64,000 bases of DNA, taken from the NCBI GenBank assembly GCA_014647715.1, contig BMPS01000007.1, forward strand, positions 1 to 64,000, written 5' to 3'. The position numbers and the translations under genes are program-made. The number at the start of each line of letters is the position of its first letter. The first letter of the stretch is position 1. Shown here piece by piece: positions 9,022-18,706 of the stretch. A model generated the notes under the pieces. The model saw nothing but the letters and a program-made list of their open reading frames with translations, made no database searches and was not told the DNA's origin. The DNA comes from Streptomyces cinereus (GTDB taxonomy: Bacteria; Pseudomonadota; Gammaproteobacteria; Pseudomonadales; Moraxellaceae).

Positions 9022-9369
9022 TTAATAATGCTGTAGATTGTCGAGTGCATACACAAAGGTTTGGATTTTTGCACCATTGTCAAGCGTGGCTGTTACTTCA
9101 ATGCGCTGATAGGCTTCACCTTCAAACTCATCTAGCCGCGCCCAATGATTGACCAAATCATCCGACGAAAACACCCAGCCCGCTACCATGTCGCCTTGTT
9201 CATCTGGGATGACTGCAGGAAATCCGAGCGCCGAGCCCCAACCGCCATCTGGCATCAAATGTCCACGAATAGTCGCAGGCTGCCAACTACCGTTGTTGAT
9301 GGGTGTCATGATAGTGTGGTTTTCACGATTGGGCGCTAGCGTGCCATACACAAAAAGATGCTGCATCAT
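9022..9369 (-). CDS. Gamma-glutamylcyclotransferase-like (AIG2/GGCT) protein
   Basis: This 115-residue protein starts MMQHLFVYGTLAPN, the beta strand and YGTL substrate loop of the AIG2/GGCT fold. The acidic residue of the family lies in LDEFEG, near residue 82. The length fits single-domain bacterial members (YtfP-like). Such proteins cyclise gamma-glutamyl amines or amino acids, but many have no proven substrate. I chose the Met at 9369 because the frame open upstream of it overlaps the conserved end of hisG; this start lies 16 bases after the hisG stop. It appears co-transcribed with murA-hisG and has no obvious role in histidine synthesis. Confidence 0.85.
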   Translation of the reverse strand: MMQHLFVYGTLAPNRENHTIMTPINNGSWQPATIRGHLMPDGGWGSALGFPAVIPDEQGDMVAGWVFSSDDLVNHWARLDEFEGEAYQRIEVTATLDNGAKIQTFVYALDNLQHY

Positions 9370-9385
9370 GGTGATTTTTGAACCG

Positions 9386-10048
9386 TTACTGGGTGTTATC
9401 AGCGACGCTTTGCTTAAAGCTTTCAATGATTGGCTCAAGCAGGGCAAATTTGCGTTTATAACTGACCTGATTGACAATCAAACGCGAAGAGACTTGGCAA
9501 ATCTCTTGGCGCGGCTCTAGACCATTGGCTCTTAAGGTATTACCCGTATCGACCACATCTACAATCAAATCACCCAAGCCTACCAAGGGCGCAAGTTCCA
9601 TGGAACCATATAGCTTAATCACATCCACTTGTTCACCGCGACTGGCAAAAAACGCGCGCGTCACATTGACATATTTGGTGGCAATTCGAAGACGACGACT
9701 GGGTAATTGTAGCCCCACTTTACCTGCCGTCATCAAACGGCATTTGGCAATTTGTAGGTCGAGCAATTCATATAAATTGCTTGATCCATGCTCCATCAGC
9801 ACATCTTTACCTGCCACACCAAAATCCGCCGCCCCATGCTCCACATAGGTTGGCACGTCACTGGCGCGTAAAATCAAAATCCGCACATCAGCATGCGTGG
9901 TCGGGAAAATCAGTTTACGTGATTCTTCGGGGTCTTCAAGTAGTTCGATACCTGCTTTTTTTAGCAGGGGCAAGGTATCTTTTAAGATTCGCCCTTTGGA
10001 TAAGGCTAAGGTAAGACCGTTATAATTGGCATCATTTGCTTGTGTCAT
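9386..10048 (-). CDS. hisG: ATP phosphoribosyltransferase, short form
   Basis: HisG starts histidine synthesis by joining ATP and PRPP to give phosphoribosyl-ATP. At 220 residues it is the short form, which lacks the C-terminal ACT-like regulatory domain and normally needs a separate HisZ subunit; no hisZ is in this window. Typical segments are [16 protein letters not shown] near the N-terminus, the phosphoribosyl-binding stretch [18 protein letters not shown] near 160-178 and [11 protein letters not shown]. It lies 12 bases after murA, an order shared with other Moraxellaceae. Confidence 0.95.
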   Translation of the reverse strand: MTQANDANYNGLTLALSKGRILKDTLPLLKKAGIELLEDPEESRKLIFPTTHADVRILILRASDVPTYVEHGAADFGVAGKDVLMEHGSSNLYELLDLQIAKCRLMTAGKVGLQLPSRRLRIATKYVNVTRAFFASRGEQVDVIKLYGSMELAPLVGLGDLIVDVVDTGNTLRANGLEPRQEICQVSSRLIVNQVSYKRKFALLEPIIESFKQSVADNTQ

Positions 10049-10060
10049 TGTTTATACCTG

Positions 10061-11335
<1,275 letters not shown>

Positions 11336-11346
11336 CTAAAAATGGC

Positions 11347-11604
11347 TTATTGCGCAGCTTGTTTGGCTTGCATCTCATGCCACTGGGCATAGGTCAACGC
11401 TTGGATATTGAGTGCATGGATTTCACCTGACGCAAATTTATCAGACACCAACCCCAATACGGCTTGTTGACGCGCGACAGGACGTTTACCCTCAAAGCTG
11501 TCATCCACCACGCGCACATCAAATTTATTGCCTTGATTGGCGGCTTCGATTTTGCCACTCGGAAAATGGGGTTGTAGTAAAGTAATTAAATCTTGTGCGT
11601 TCAT
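11347..11604 (-). CDS. ibaG: BolA-family protein (IbaG/YrbA-like)
   Basis: The 85-residue protein has the BolA fold, a class II KH-like domain. BolA-like proteins pair with monothiol glutaredoxins to bind or deliver [2Fe-2S] clusters and affect acid stress and cell shape. The family core is visible as GNKFDVRVVDDSFEGKRPV followed by RQQAVLGLVSDKFASGEIHALNIQALT. The position directly before murA is the conserved place of ibaG (yrbA) in gamma-proteobacteria, which favours IbaG over BolA itself. Confidence 0.9.
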   Translation of the reverse strand: MNAQDLITLLQPHFPSGKIEAANQGNKFDVRVVDDSFEGKRPVARQQAVLGLVSDKFASGEIHALNIQALTYAQWHEMQAKQAAQ

Positions 11605-11696
11605 GGGAAATACCTAATAAAAGAGGGGTAAAATTATACTATTTTGCTGCGTAGCATAGCATAATTTTTGCTAAGTTTATACGTTATACAAAATGC

Positions 11697-12101
11697 TTAA
11701 TTTATGCTAAAAGCGTCCTTAATCCACGTAGGCATTGGCGTGACAGCCTTCCCTACAGTTGAAGCACCTTCATAACTTACCACATCAAAGCGAATGTCAA
11801 AGGTATCAAATTGTGGATGCGCTTGTAAAAAAGCTGCGGTGGTTTTAATGATTTTGCGTTGTTTGGCGGGTGTGATACTGTCTAAACTTGTGCCAAATTG
11901 GCTGGCTTTTCGTTGACGCACTTCGACAATGACTAGGCAAGGGATTTTTTGCGTCGGCTCAAGCATCACCAAATCAAGCTCGCCCAAGTTTTTGTAATGC
12001 CAGTTTTTGGCAAAAAACGTTAAACCTTGCGCTTCAAGATAGCCTTTGGCGAGGGTTTCATAATAATCGCCTTGGCGTTGTTTTGGGGCGGTGAGTTTCA
12101 T
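11697..12101 (-). CDS. yraN: YraN/UPF0102 family endonuclease-like protein
   Basis: The 134-residue product has the PD-(D/E)xK nuclease-like core of UPF0102: GDYYETLAKGYL (11-22), GELDLVM with Glu41 and Asp43, and VIVEVRQRK with Glu60. Its biological role is not settled; the fold resembles Holliday-junction resolvases. In many gamma-proteobacteria yraN sits next to divergent rsmI. Here one unrelated AT-rich gene (12159-12569) has come between them. Confidence 0.9.
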   Translation of the reverse strand: MKLTAPKQRQGDYYETLAKGYLEAQGLTFFAKNWHYKNLGELDLVMLEPTQKIPCLVIVEVRQRKASQFGTSLDSITPAKQRKIIKTTAAFLQAHPQFDTFDIRFDVVSYEGASTVGKAVTPMPTWIKDAFSIN

Positions 12102-12158
12102 TTTGAAGGATGATTGACTATGTTAAAATGAAATTGATTATACTTTGAGAATTAAACA

Positions 12159-12569
12159 ATGCAAAATCCAAAATGCCAAGTTTATCCTAACCTTCCCTTT
12201 GAAAATCTCATTCCCGCCATTGATGCGATTCATTATGACGGCCGTACATTGCGAGTAACATTGCTATTTAAACCACAAGATTATGAGTTAGTATATTTAG
12301 ACTTTGAATATGTCATGGGTTTTAGAATGCTTAGAGAAGGAGATTTACTAGACTTTGCAAATGATGAATACCCTAAAAATTGGTTATTATCTGTTTCAGA
12401 AAATAGCTGGTATGAACAGGAAAAATTACGAAAAGGCTTTACTTCACAATATGTCTTTGACATGAATGGTAACCGCCCAAATGAATTCTTTATTCTGGGT
12501 GAAAGTGATTGTATTAGTGTTTTAACGAGTCTCACAGATGTTCCAAAAATAACTTTCATTGAACGATAA
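12159..12569 (+). CDS. Unrecognised AT-rich hypothetical protein (136 aa)
   Basis: I do not recognise this gene by name. The 136-residue product is acidic, soluble and rich in aromatics, with no signal peptide or membrane helix. Blocks such as LVYLDFEYVMGFRMLREGDL, SENSWYEQEKLRKGF and EFFILGESDCISVLTS look like a compact alpha/beta domain. The size, acidity and isolated insertion resemble immunity-type or other accessory proteins, but no toxin gene is adjacent, so this is only a guess. It is more AT-rich than its neighbours and sits between yraN and rsmI, suggesting insertion. The ATG at 12159 has only a weak ribosome-binding site. Confidence 0.7.
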   Translation: MQNPKCQVYPNLPFENLIPAIDAIHYDGRTLRVTLLFKPQDYELVYLDFEYVMGFRMLREGDLLDFANDEYPKNWLLSVSENSWYEQEKLRKGFTSQYVFDMNGNRPNEFFILGESDCISVLTSLTDVPKITFIER

Positions 12570-12593
12570 TTTTATAAAGAAAACGAGAAAAAT

Positions 12594-13445
12594 ATGACTT
12601 CAAATCAAGGCACACTCTATATCGTCGCCACCCCAATTGGTAATTTATCCGATATCACCGCCCACGCCATCGACTGCCTAAAAACCGTGGCTATCATCGC
12701 CTGCGAGGACACCCGCACCTCGGGCAAACTGCTCAACCACTTCAACATCCCCACCAAAACTTGGGCTTATCACGACCACAATGCCGAAGTACAGACCCCT
12801 AAACTGATTGAGATATTACAGTCAGGGCAAAGTATCGCGCTTATCAGTGATGCCGGTACCCCACTCATTAGCGACCCTGGTTTTCGACTGGTACGCGCCT
12901 GTCACCAAGCCGGTATCAAAGTCTCACCGGTTGTCGGCGCCAGTGCTGCCATAGCTGCCCTATCGGTCGCAGGATTACCTTCAGACAAGTTTTATTTTTA
13001 TGGCTTTTTGCCTGCCAAAACCGCAGGACGACAAAGCGAATTGACTAAAATCAAGGATTTAACCGCCACGCTGATTTTTTATGAAGCGCCCCATCGTATT
13101 GTTGAATGTATCGATGACATGATTACGGTGCTTGGCGACAATCGACAAGTGACGTTTTGCCGTGAGATAACCAAAACGTTTGAAACCATTTATCCATCAA
13201 CGCTCGGTGAACTAAAGCAGTTTGTTGCAAGCGATGCCAATCAGCAAAAAGGGGAAATGGTACTGGTGGTCGCTGGCGCGAATGATTCTGTCAATGATGA
13301 AGGTAAACACGATGCGTTGCTAAAACGACTATTGCAAGATTTGTCAGTGAAAAAAGCCGCACAGCTCGCGAGCGATATCACAGGGGCTAAGAAAAATGCC
13401 TTGTATGAACGGGCGTTGATTTTAAAAGAGCATCTAGATGAATAG
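12594..13445 (+). CDS. rsmI: 16S rRNA (cytidine-1402-2'-O)-methyltransferase
   Basis: RsmI 2'-O-methylates C1402 in the decoding centre of 16S rRNA with S-adenosylmethionine. The 283-residue protein has the tetrapyrrole-methylase-type fold, starting GTLYIVATPIGNL (5-17) with the family signature CEDTRTSGKLL and the SAM-binding stretch ALISDAGTPLISDPG near 82-96. FYEAPHR is also present. The length is normal. The stop overlaps the start of the unknown gene at 13438 by 8 bases, so the two are translationally coupled. Confidence 0.96.
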   Translation: MTSNQGTLYIVATPIGNLSDITAHAIDCLKTVAIIACEDTRTSGKLLNHFNIPTKTWAYHDHNAEVQTPKLIEILQSGQSIALISDAGTPLISDPGFRLVRACHQAGIKVSPVVGASAAIAALSVAGLPSDKFYFYGFLPAKTAGRQSELTKIKDLTATLIFYEAPHRIVECIDDMITVLGDNRQVTFCREITKTFETIYPSTLGELKQFVASDANQQKGEMVLVVAGANDSVNDEGKHDALLKRLLQDLSVKKAAQLASDITGAKKNALYERALILKEHLDE

Positions 13446-14001
13446 CTTGACATTAGACGAACGCCAAATTTGGTTTTTGGATGATTTATTTACTTTTATG
13501 CTCGAAAATTATGATTTGACCAATACCGATTATGTAGTATTCAAAAATAAAATTGAAGATTGGCAGCAATATGGGTTTTGGGATGATGCTATGCTAAAAT
13601 TTTGGTACTATGAGCCTATCGAATCATTACACAGCAAAGCAATCGATAACTATTTGATTTTTTGTAAGGTAATTAACAATTTAGGCTTTTATTTACCTAC
13701 CGATGAGCAGGTCGTCATTATCAACACGTTAAAGTTGCTTAAGGAAATTGAAATCGCTGAAACAATGCATGATAAGCATGATAAGATTGGCGATTTGTGG
13801 GAGGCATACGAACATGGAGAAGCTTACGATTGCACACATATAATCACTGCTTTTAATATCGTCAGGGAAAAAGGTTTTTTTGAGTATAATTGCAATCTTG
13901 GGTTGTTTAATACGTTATACCAAAGATTGGTTAAATTATTTGAATTATGGAAAGCAAAATCCCCAACTAAAGAGCAAATTTATTTGTCACTGATTCAATA
14001 A
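13438..14001 (+). CDS. Unrecognised hypothetical protein overlapping rsmI (187 aa)
   Basis: I do not recognise this family. The 187-residue product is acidic, rich in Leu, Asn, Tyr and Trp, and probably all alpha-helical; there is no signal peptide or membrane helix. Features include NSLTLDERQIWFLDDLFTF at the start, WQQYGFWDDAMLKFWYY near 40-55 and LFNTLYQRLVKLFELWKAK near the end. It is clearly more AT-rich than rsmI, yet its ATG lies inside the rsmI 3' end (8-base overlap). It also overlaps the convergent TSUP gene by 7 bases. The base composition suggests acquisition or loose constraint. Confidence 0.7.
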   Translation: MNSLTLDERQIWFLDDLFTFMLENYDLTNTDYVVFKNKIEDWQQYGFWDDAMLKFWYYEPIESLHSKAIDNYLIFCKVINNLGFYLPTDEQVVIINTLKLLKEIEIAETMHDKHDKIGDLWEAYEHGEAYDCTHIITAFNIVREKGFFEYNCNLGLFNTLYQRLVKLFELWKAKSPTKEQIYLSLIQ

Positions 14002-14783
14002 TTAAAAGCTTTAAGTAAAGCGTTCATGCCTAACAACAATAAAATCATTAACGTCATATTTTTGAACATTTTTTGTGAGATTTTATGACGAAAATAAAAC
14101 CCAATATACAAACACAGCAACGACAACAGCGTCGCCACGCCAATCACGCCCAATTCTGCCGTTGGTAGGCTCACAAACCCTTGCCACAGCACGATAAGCT
14201 GAGCGATTTTGCCGACCACATAGCACAGGTTACTGGCTTTAATCAGCTCGGTTTTGGGGTCTAGGCTATCTTCGGTAGCCGATAGCAAATACATCACCAT
14301 TAGCGGCGACATGGCATTGGTCGCACCGCCGAGCACGCCTGCCACCAGCCCACTGAAGATTAAACTTGTTTGATTATTGGGCAGTCGAATATTTTTGCCC
14401 GTTTGACTTGCCAAAAACTGGGTCAGCACATATCCAACAATCAATAGCCCAAGCCCGATCAGCAAATAATGCGGTGCGATGAGAAACACCAACTTTGTGC
14501 CGTTTAGACTGCCCACAAAACTAGTAAACACCAATAGCCAATATTTTTTGAGGTAGTAGCCAATATTGCCACCCTCCAAAAACACTACCAAGTTAATCAC
14601 TAAACACGGCACGACCGTCAGCAGCAGAACATGCGACATCGGGTAAAAACTTGCCAATGCTGTGGTCGCAATCAGCGTCACGCCAATCCCTGTCAGCCCA
14701 TGAAACATACTGGCGATGGCAAATATCGCGGGGATCATGAACATCGAAAGCATAACGCCTTGCTGAACGGAAAAAATCGCCAT
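13995..14783 (-). CDS. TSUP (TauE/SafE) family permease
   Basis: This 262-residue membrane protein of the TSUP family is the second in the window. The N-terminal half has MFHGLTGIGVTLIATTAL near 27-45, a weaker version of the family signature. The C-terminal half has SGLVAGVLGGATNAMSPL near 145-162, with the expected Gly-rich turn. About eight membrane segments are visible. The substrate is unknown. It starts 6 bases after the coaBC stop on the same strand and is likely the second gene of that transcript. No strong ribosome-binding site is seen. Confidence 0.8.
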   Translation of the reverse strand: MAIFSVQQGVMLSMFMIPAIFAIASMFHGLTGIGVTLIATTALASFYPMSHVLLLTVVPCLVINLVVFLEGGNIGYYLKKYWLLVFTSFVGSLNGTKLVFLIAPHYLLIGLGLLIVGYVLTQFLASQTGKNIRLPNNQTSLIFSGLVAGVLGGATNAMSPLMVMYLLSATEDSLDPKTELIKASNLCYVVGKIAQLIVLWQGFVSLPTAELGVIGVATLLSLLCLYIGFYFRHKISQKMFKNMTLMILLLLGMNALLKAFNY

Positions 14784-14789
14784 CAGCGA

Positions 14790-16100
14790 CTATCTTACCA
14801 AGGTGAATTTATCCGCTAATTGCTTACCGATTAAGCTGACCAGCTGATTGGCAATAATATCCTTGCTGGCTTTTTCTAGTGTCATCCCTTCTGATTTATC
14901 TTTAAAAAACACCGTCATGGCATTGTCATCACTGCCAAAACCAATATCGGTGCGGGATACATCGTTACAAGCAATCATATCGAGATTTTTCGCTTCGAGT
15001 TTGCCACGAGCATATTTTTCGATATCTTGGGTTTCTGCCGCAAATCCTACCACAAAAACCTCAGGGAATTCTTTGGCAATGGTCGCCAAAATATCTGGAT
15101 TTTTCACCAAATCCAGCGACATCTGATCTTGCGTTTTTTTAATCTTTTGCGGCACGACATCACGCGTGCGATAATCAGCGACCGCAGCTGTGGCAATAAA
15201 AATATCGGTCGCTGTGCTGACAGGTTCGACTTCAATATCATTGCCGAATTCATCATGATCATGATGGTGATGATGGTGGTCATGGCACTCACATATACCG
15301 TCACTGGCGCATTGGCGAGCGGTCATTAGCATTTCTTCAGCCGATAACACATCGATACGATTGACCAGTAGCGGCGTTGGCAGCGGTACTTTACCCCCAA
15401 CGATCAAGGTTACCCTCGCGCCTGCATTACGGCACGCTTTTGCCAGCGCAAAACCCATTTTGCCCGTGGAATGATTGGATAGATAGCGCACAGGGTCTAT
15501 GGCTTCAATCGTCGGACCTGCGGTGATTGTCACATTTTTACCCGCCAATACTTGCGGGGTGATTTGTCTTGCAATGAAATATTGCACGTATTCAAGCAAC
15601 TGCTCTGGCTCTGGCAATCTTCCCTCACCGATATCACCACAGGCTTGATCACCGCTGGCTGGTTGGATAATCTCATAATCATAATCGGTTAACGTCTGCA
15701 AATTAAGTTTAACCGATGGATGTTGCCACATTTGCTGATTCATAGCAGGTGCCACTAAAATCGGGGCAGCGGTAGCAAGGCAGACGGTAGTGAGTAAATC
15801 ATCCGCTATTCCCATGGCCAGTTTAGCAATCGTATTCGCGGTAGCAGGCGCGATAATCAACAAATCCGCCCATTTTGCCAGTTCAATATGCCCCATTCCC
15901 AGCTCAGCGGTCTCATCCAACAAGTCGATATGCACTGGGTTACCCGTCAAGGCCTGCAGCGTTAACGGTGTGATAAAGGCTTGCGCGCTTGCCGTCATAA
16001 TAACACGGACGTCATAGCCATTTTTAATCAATAGTCGGGCAAACGAGGCAGATTTATAGGCAGCAATACCGCCTGTGATACCAAGAAGGATATTTTTCAT
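14790..16100 (-). CDS. coaBC: Bifunctional phosphopantothenoylcysteine decarboxylase / phosphopantothenate--cysteine ligase with His-rich insert
   Basis: The protein carries two coenzyme A steps: CoaB ligates cysteine to 4'-phosphopantothenate using CTP, and CoaC decarboxylates the product with FMN. The CoaC half (about 1-180) shows GITGGIAAYK (8-17), the His71-containing segment and the PAMNQQMW motif (118-125). The CoaB half (about 188-436) shows TAGPTIEAIDPVRYLSNHSTG and AAVADYR (305-311). Between the CoaB nucleotide-binding segment and AAVADYR lies an extra stretch of about 25-30 residues (265-293) with Cys270, Cys272 and HDHHHHHHDHDE (273-284). At 436 residues it is about 30 longer than the E. 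coli enzyme. Confidence 0.95.
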   Translation of the reverse strand: MKNILLGITGGIAAYKSASFARLLIKNGYDVRVIMTASAQAFITPLTLQALTGNPVHIDLLDETAELGMGHIELAKWADLLIIAPATANTIAKLAMGIADDLLTTVCLATAAPILVAPAMNQQMWQHPSVKLNLQTLTDYDYEIIQPASGDQACGDIGEGRLPEPEQLLEYVQYFIARQITPQVLAGKNVTITAGPTIEAIDPVRYLSNHSTGKMGFALAKACRNAGARVTLIVGGKVPLPTPLLVNRIDVLSAEEMLMTARQCASDGICECHDHHHHHHDHDEFGNDIEVEPVSTATDIFIATAAVADYRTRDVVPQKIKKTQDQMSLDLVKNPDILATIAKEFPEVFVVGFAAETQDIEKYARGKLEAKNLDMIACNDVSRTDIGFGSDDNAMTVFFKDKSEGMTLEKASKDIIANQLVSLIGKQLADKFTLVR

Positions 16101-16187
16101 AAGATAAAAGCACTAAAAAATTTCGCCTATAGTAACAATTTTCCGCCACTTTAGGTATGATTAATCATCATTTATTAGGAAATGCCT

Positions 16188-16865
16188 ATGGCAATCAAAG
16201 ACTGGCACCAAGACGAGCGCCCCCGAGAGAAGCTACTGCAAAAAGGCGCTGAGAGTCTATCAGATAGTGAGATTTTGGCAATATTTCTACGCACAGGTAC
16301 CAAAGACCAATCCGCCATCGAACTGGCTCGTAGCTTGATTGAAAAATTTGGCAGTCTGGCTCAGTTACTATCTGCGCCTAGTGAAGCAGTCATGGCGTGT
16401 CATGGTATCGGCATGGCAAAATACGCGCAGATTTTGGCAAGCCTTGAAATGGGCAAACGCTACCTTGCCAGCCAAGTCAAACAAGCCCCTACCCTTAACG
16501 CCAGCCAATTGGTTAAAGACTATCTTACTACGCAGCTGCGACCGCTCAATCGCGAGGTGTTTGCGGTGCTGTTTTTGACCAATCAACTCACCTTAATCCA
16601 GTATGAGGTGTTGTTCACAGGTGGTATTTCATCGTGCTCGGTGTGTGTGCGGGAAGTGTTGCGCTGCGCGTTAAAATACGGGGCAAGTCAGCTTATTATC
16701 GCCCACAATCACCCAAGCACCTCTGCCACAGCGTCACAAGCAGATCTAGAAATTACCCGCAGTTTGGCAAAAGCGTGTCAGCTTGTCGATATGACTTTGA
16801 TTGACCATATTATCGTGGGTCAAGATGGCACGCTTTCTTTACAAGAAACAGGCAAGATGCCTTAG
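16188..16865 (+). CDS. radC: RadC/DUF2466 family JAB-domain protein
   Basis: RadC proteins carry a metal-dependent JAB/MPN protease-like domain. The old link to DNA repair is not firmly supported and the substrate is unknown. An N-terminal helix-hairpin-helix-like part (about 20-85) precedes the JAMM-type motif HNHPS...D, whose likely zinc ligands are His173, His175 and Asp186 counted from this start. I prefer the ATG at 16188 over 16182 because AGGA at 16177-16180 is correctly spaced only for it. The gene is divergent from coaBC, and its 3' end overlaps the convergent DUF4126 gene by 4 bases. Confidence 0.9.
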   Translation: MAIKDWHQDERPREKLLQKGAESLSDSEILAIFLRTGTKDQSAIELARSLIEKFGSLAQLLSAPSEAVMACHGIGMAKYAQILASLEMGKRYLASQVKQAPTLNASQLVKDYLTTQLRPLNREVFAVLFLTNQLTLIQYEVLFTGGISSCSVCVREVLRCALKYGASQLIIAHNHPSTSATASQADLEITRSLAKACQLVDMTLIDHIIVGQDGTLSLQETGKMP

Positions 16866-17431
16866 CGTTTGACGCGGTTTTTAACCATTATTACCACCCA
16901 AATCATCATCAGTAAACCGATGAGTAACGCAATCATCGCAAAAATGGGTGAAAAAATCGACAAAGCCGACAGCCCTATCGCTGTCCCGGTCTCTGCCACT
17001 GAAACAGCGGGATTTGCCAAACCGCCCGTCGTCGCAGTCGAAGCCACACGCGTTGTGGCAGCTGTACCTTTTATCGTAGCCGCAGCGCCGCCGCCAGCAA
17101 TGATCGCTAGCGCCCAAGTCATCGCAGGACTCATATCGGTCAATGTCGAAGCCATAACCAATGTCCCTGCAATCCCTGCAAGCGGTACAGCAACGGTATC
17201 TAACAGATGATCAACCAACGGCATTAAATAACTCATCGACTCTGCAATACTGGCTACGCCTAAAATAATCAAAGCAGGGGTGGATGCCACCCATTGCCAG
17301 CTATCATTAAGGGGAATAATATGAAAATATGCCGCACAACTGAGGGCAAACAGCGGTACAAAAACACGAAACCCGCTACTTGCCGCCAAGCCAATCCCAA
17401 GAAAGATACTTAAAATCATTTCAGTTGTCAT
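16862..17431 (-). CDS. DUF4126-type small integral membrane protein
   Basis: The product of about 189 residues is almost wholly hydrophobic, with Ala/Gly-rich membrane segments. It matches the DUF4126 pattern: SGFRVFVPLFALSCAAYF near the start and, in the middle, MADTL-like segments followed by a Thr/Ala-rich tract (KGTAATTRVASTATTGGLAN). The C-terminus is basic (VKNRVKR). Function is unknown. The Met at 17431 was chosen because GAG lies just upstream; the open frame extends only to a TTG beyond it. It lies just downstream of a TSUP gene on the same strand. Confidence 0.75.
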   Translation of the reverse strand: MTTEMILSIFLGIGLAASSGFRVFVPLFALSCAAYFHIIPLNDSWQWVASTPALIILGVASIAESMSYLMPLVDHLLDTVAVPLAGIAGTLVMASTLTDMSPAMTWALAIIAGGGAAATIKGTAATTRVASTATTGGLANPAVSVAETGTAIGLSALSIFSPIFAMIALLIGLLMMIWVVIMVKNRVKR

Positions 17432-17484
17432 ATTCTCGATACTCAAAGTATGAATAATGCTACCGCTATGATAAATAAAAATTA

Positions 17485-18240
17485 TTAAGAAAAAAACACA
17501 TATTTAATTAGCATCGCGAAACACATCACCACAATCACAGGTCGAATAAACTTAGTGCCCCCTTTAACGGCCATCCTTGCACCCAATGAAGCACCAATAA
17601 ACTGCCCCACCATCATAGCAACTCCCACTGACCAAAGCACTTTTCCACCCAACACAAAGAACATCAATGATGCGGCATTGCTGGTAAAGTTGAGTAATTT
17701 GGCATTGGCAGTCGCGGTAATCATATCCAAGCCCCGCATGGTGATACCACCTAGCGCAAAAAACATCCCTGTACCAGGGCCCAAATAGCCATCATAAAAA
17801 CCAATTAAGGGTGACATGCCATATTGCCATTTATTTTTGCTGATTCGTGGTGCAGATTTCACCTCACCAATATTGGGTGCAAACAAATAATAAATACCAA
17901 TAAGCGCGATTAAAAAAGGAATGCCTTTGGCTAATAGCATTGGCGGAGAAAGTTGCACAGCCATGGCGCCTAGCACCGCCCCCACAAAACAGGCAATAAT
18001 CGAACGCCAAATTTGCTTGGGGTGAATCTTGCCTTTGCGTATCATGGTAATAGAAGCAGAAAGCGAACCTGCAGTCGCTTGCAGCTTATTGGTGCCCAAG
18101 GTATAAAGCGTAGGAACATTTGCCATTAACAGGGCAGGAATAGTTAGTAAGCCGCCACCCCCTGCCATGGCATCTAAAAATCCTGCAATCCCCGCGACCA
18201 ACGTTAACATCACTAGCATATCAAAACTCAGCTGCATCAT
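17485..18240 (-). CDS. TSUP (TauE/SafE, YfcA-like) family permease
   Basis: This third TSUP carrier in the window has about 251 residues and eight or so membrane segments. The N-terminal signature is GIAGFLDAMAGGGGLLTIPALL and the second half has GFYDGYLGPGTGMFFALGGI, both typical of the YfcA branch. The substrate is unknown; sulfite or small organic sulfur anions are the usual suggestion. The start is one of two adjacent ATG codons at 18240/18237, with GGA just upstream. The reading frame further upstream lacks an ATG and would run into the rplQ terminator. Confidence 0.85.
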   Translation of the reverse strand: MMQLSFDMLVMLTLVAGIAGFLDAMAGGGGLLTIPALLMANVPTLYTLGTNKLQATAGSLSASITMIRKGKIHPKQIWRSIIACFVGAVLGAMAVQLSPPMLLAKGIPFLIALIGIYYLFAPNIGEVKSAPRISKNKWQYGMSPLIGFYDGYLGPGTGMFFALGGITMRGLDMITATANAKLLNFTSNAASLMFFVLGGKVLWSVGVAMMVGQFIGASLGARMAVKGGTKFIRPVIVVMCFAMLIKYVFFS

Positions 18241-18277
18241 ATTTCCAAAGGTTAATTGAGAATTTATCACTATAAAC

Positions 18278-18315
18278 AAAAAAACCCCATAAGCGCGAAC
18301 CTATGGGGTTTTTTT
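18278..18315 (-). terminator. Terminator of the S10-spc-alpha ribosomal cluster
   Basis: Arms A-run-CCCCATA and TATGGGG-T-run form a strong GC-rich stem. It lies 12 bases past the rplQ stop and marks the end of the 14 kb ribosomal protein cluster. A/T tracts flank both arms, so it should be active both ways. Confidence 0.88.
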
Positions 18316-18326
18316 AATCAGTATGA

Positions 18327-18686
18327 TTAGTCACGGTCTACTAATTCAACGTATGCCATCGGTGCAGCATCGCCATCGCGATAACCACATTTGATGATAC
18401 GTAAATAACCACCTGGACGCGCTTTGTAGCGTGGGCCTAGTGTCGTGAATAATTTACCCACAGTCGCTTTATTACGTAAGCGATTAAACGCTAGACGACG
18501 GTTAGCAACTGAATCTTCTTTTGCCAAAGTAATTAGCGGCTCTGCCACACGGCGAAGCTCTTTAGCTTTAGGAAGAGTAGTTTTGATGAGTTCATGTTCA
18601 AATAGTGAGTTGGTCATATTTTGGAACATGGCCTTACGATGGCTGCTGGTACGACCCAACTTAACTCCACTGTTACGATGTCGCAT
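18327..18686 (-). CDS. rplQ: 50S ribosomal protein L17
   Basis: L17 sits near the exit of the large-subunit peptide tunnel. The 119-residue product begins [20 protein letters not shown], the diagnostic N-terminus of L17, and contains [20 protein letters not shown]. The ATG at 18686 has a clear AAAGGA site; a TTG six bases upstream is unlikely. It is the last gene of the alpha operon, 20 bases after rpoA, and is followed by a strong terminator. Confidence 0.98.
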   Translation of the reverse strand: MRHRNSGVKLGRTSSHRKAMFQNMTNSLFEHELIKTTLPKAKELRRVAEPLITLAKEDSVANRRLAFNRLRNKATVGKLFTTLGPRYKARPGGYLRIIKCGYRDGDAAPMAYVELVDRD

Positions 18687-18706
18687 GGTCAAACTTCCTT
18701 TAAATT

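Noticed and set aside
9370-9477. N-terminal extension of the AIG2-like protein
   Set aside because: The additional 36 codons overlap the end of hisG and are not part of the conserved YGTL fold; the Met at 9369 is at the correct place.
13438-13445. Frameshift joining rsmI and the next gene
   Set aside because: RsmI has its full normal length and the downstream protein is unrelated; the 8-base overlap is simple coupling.
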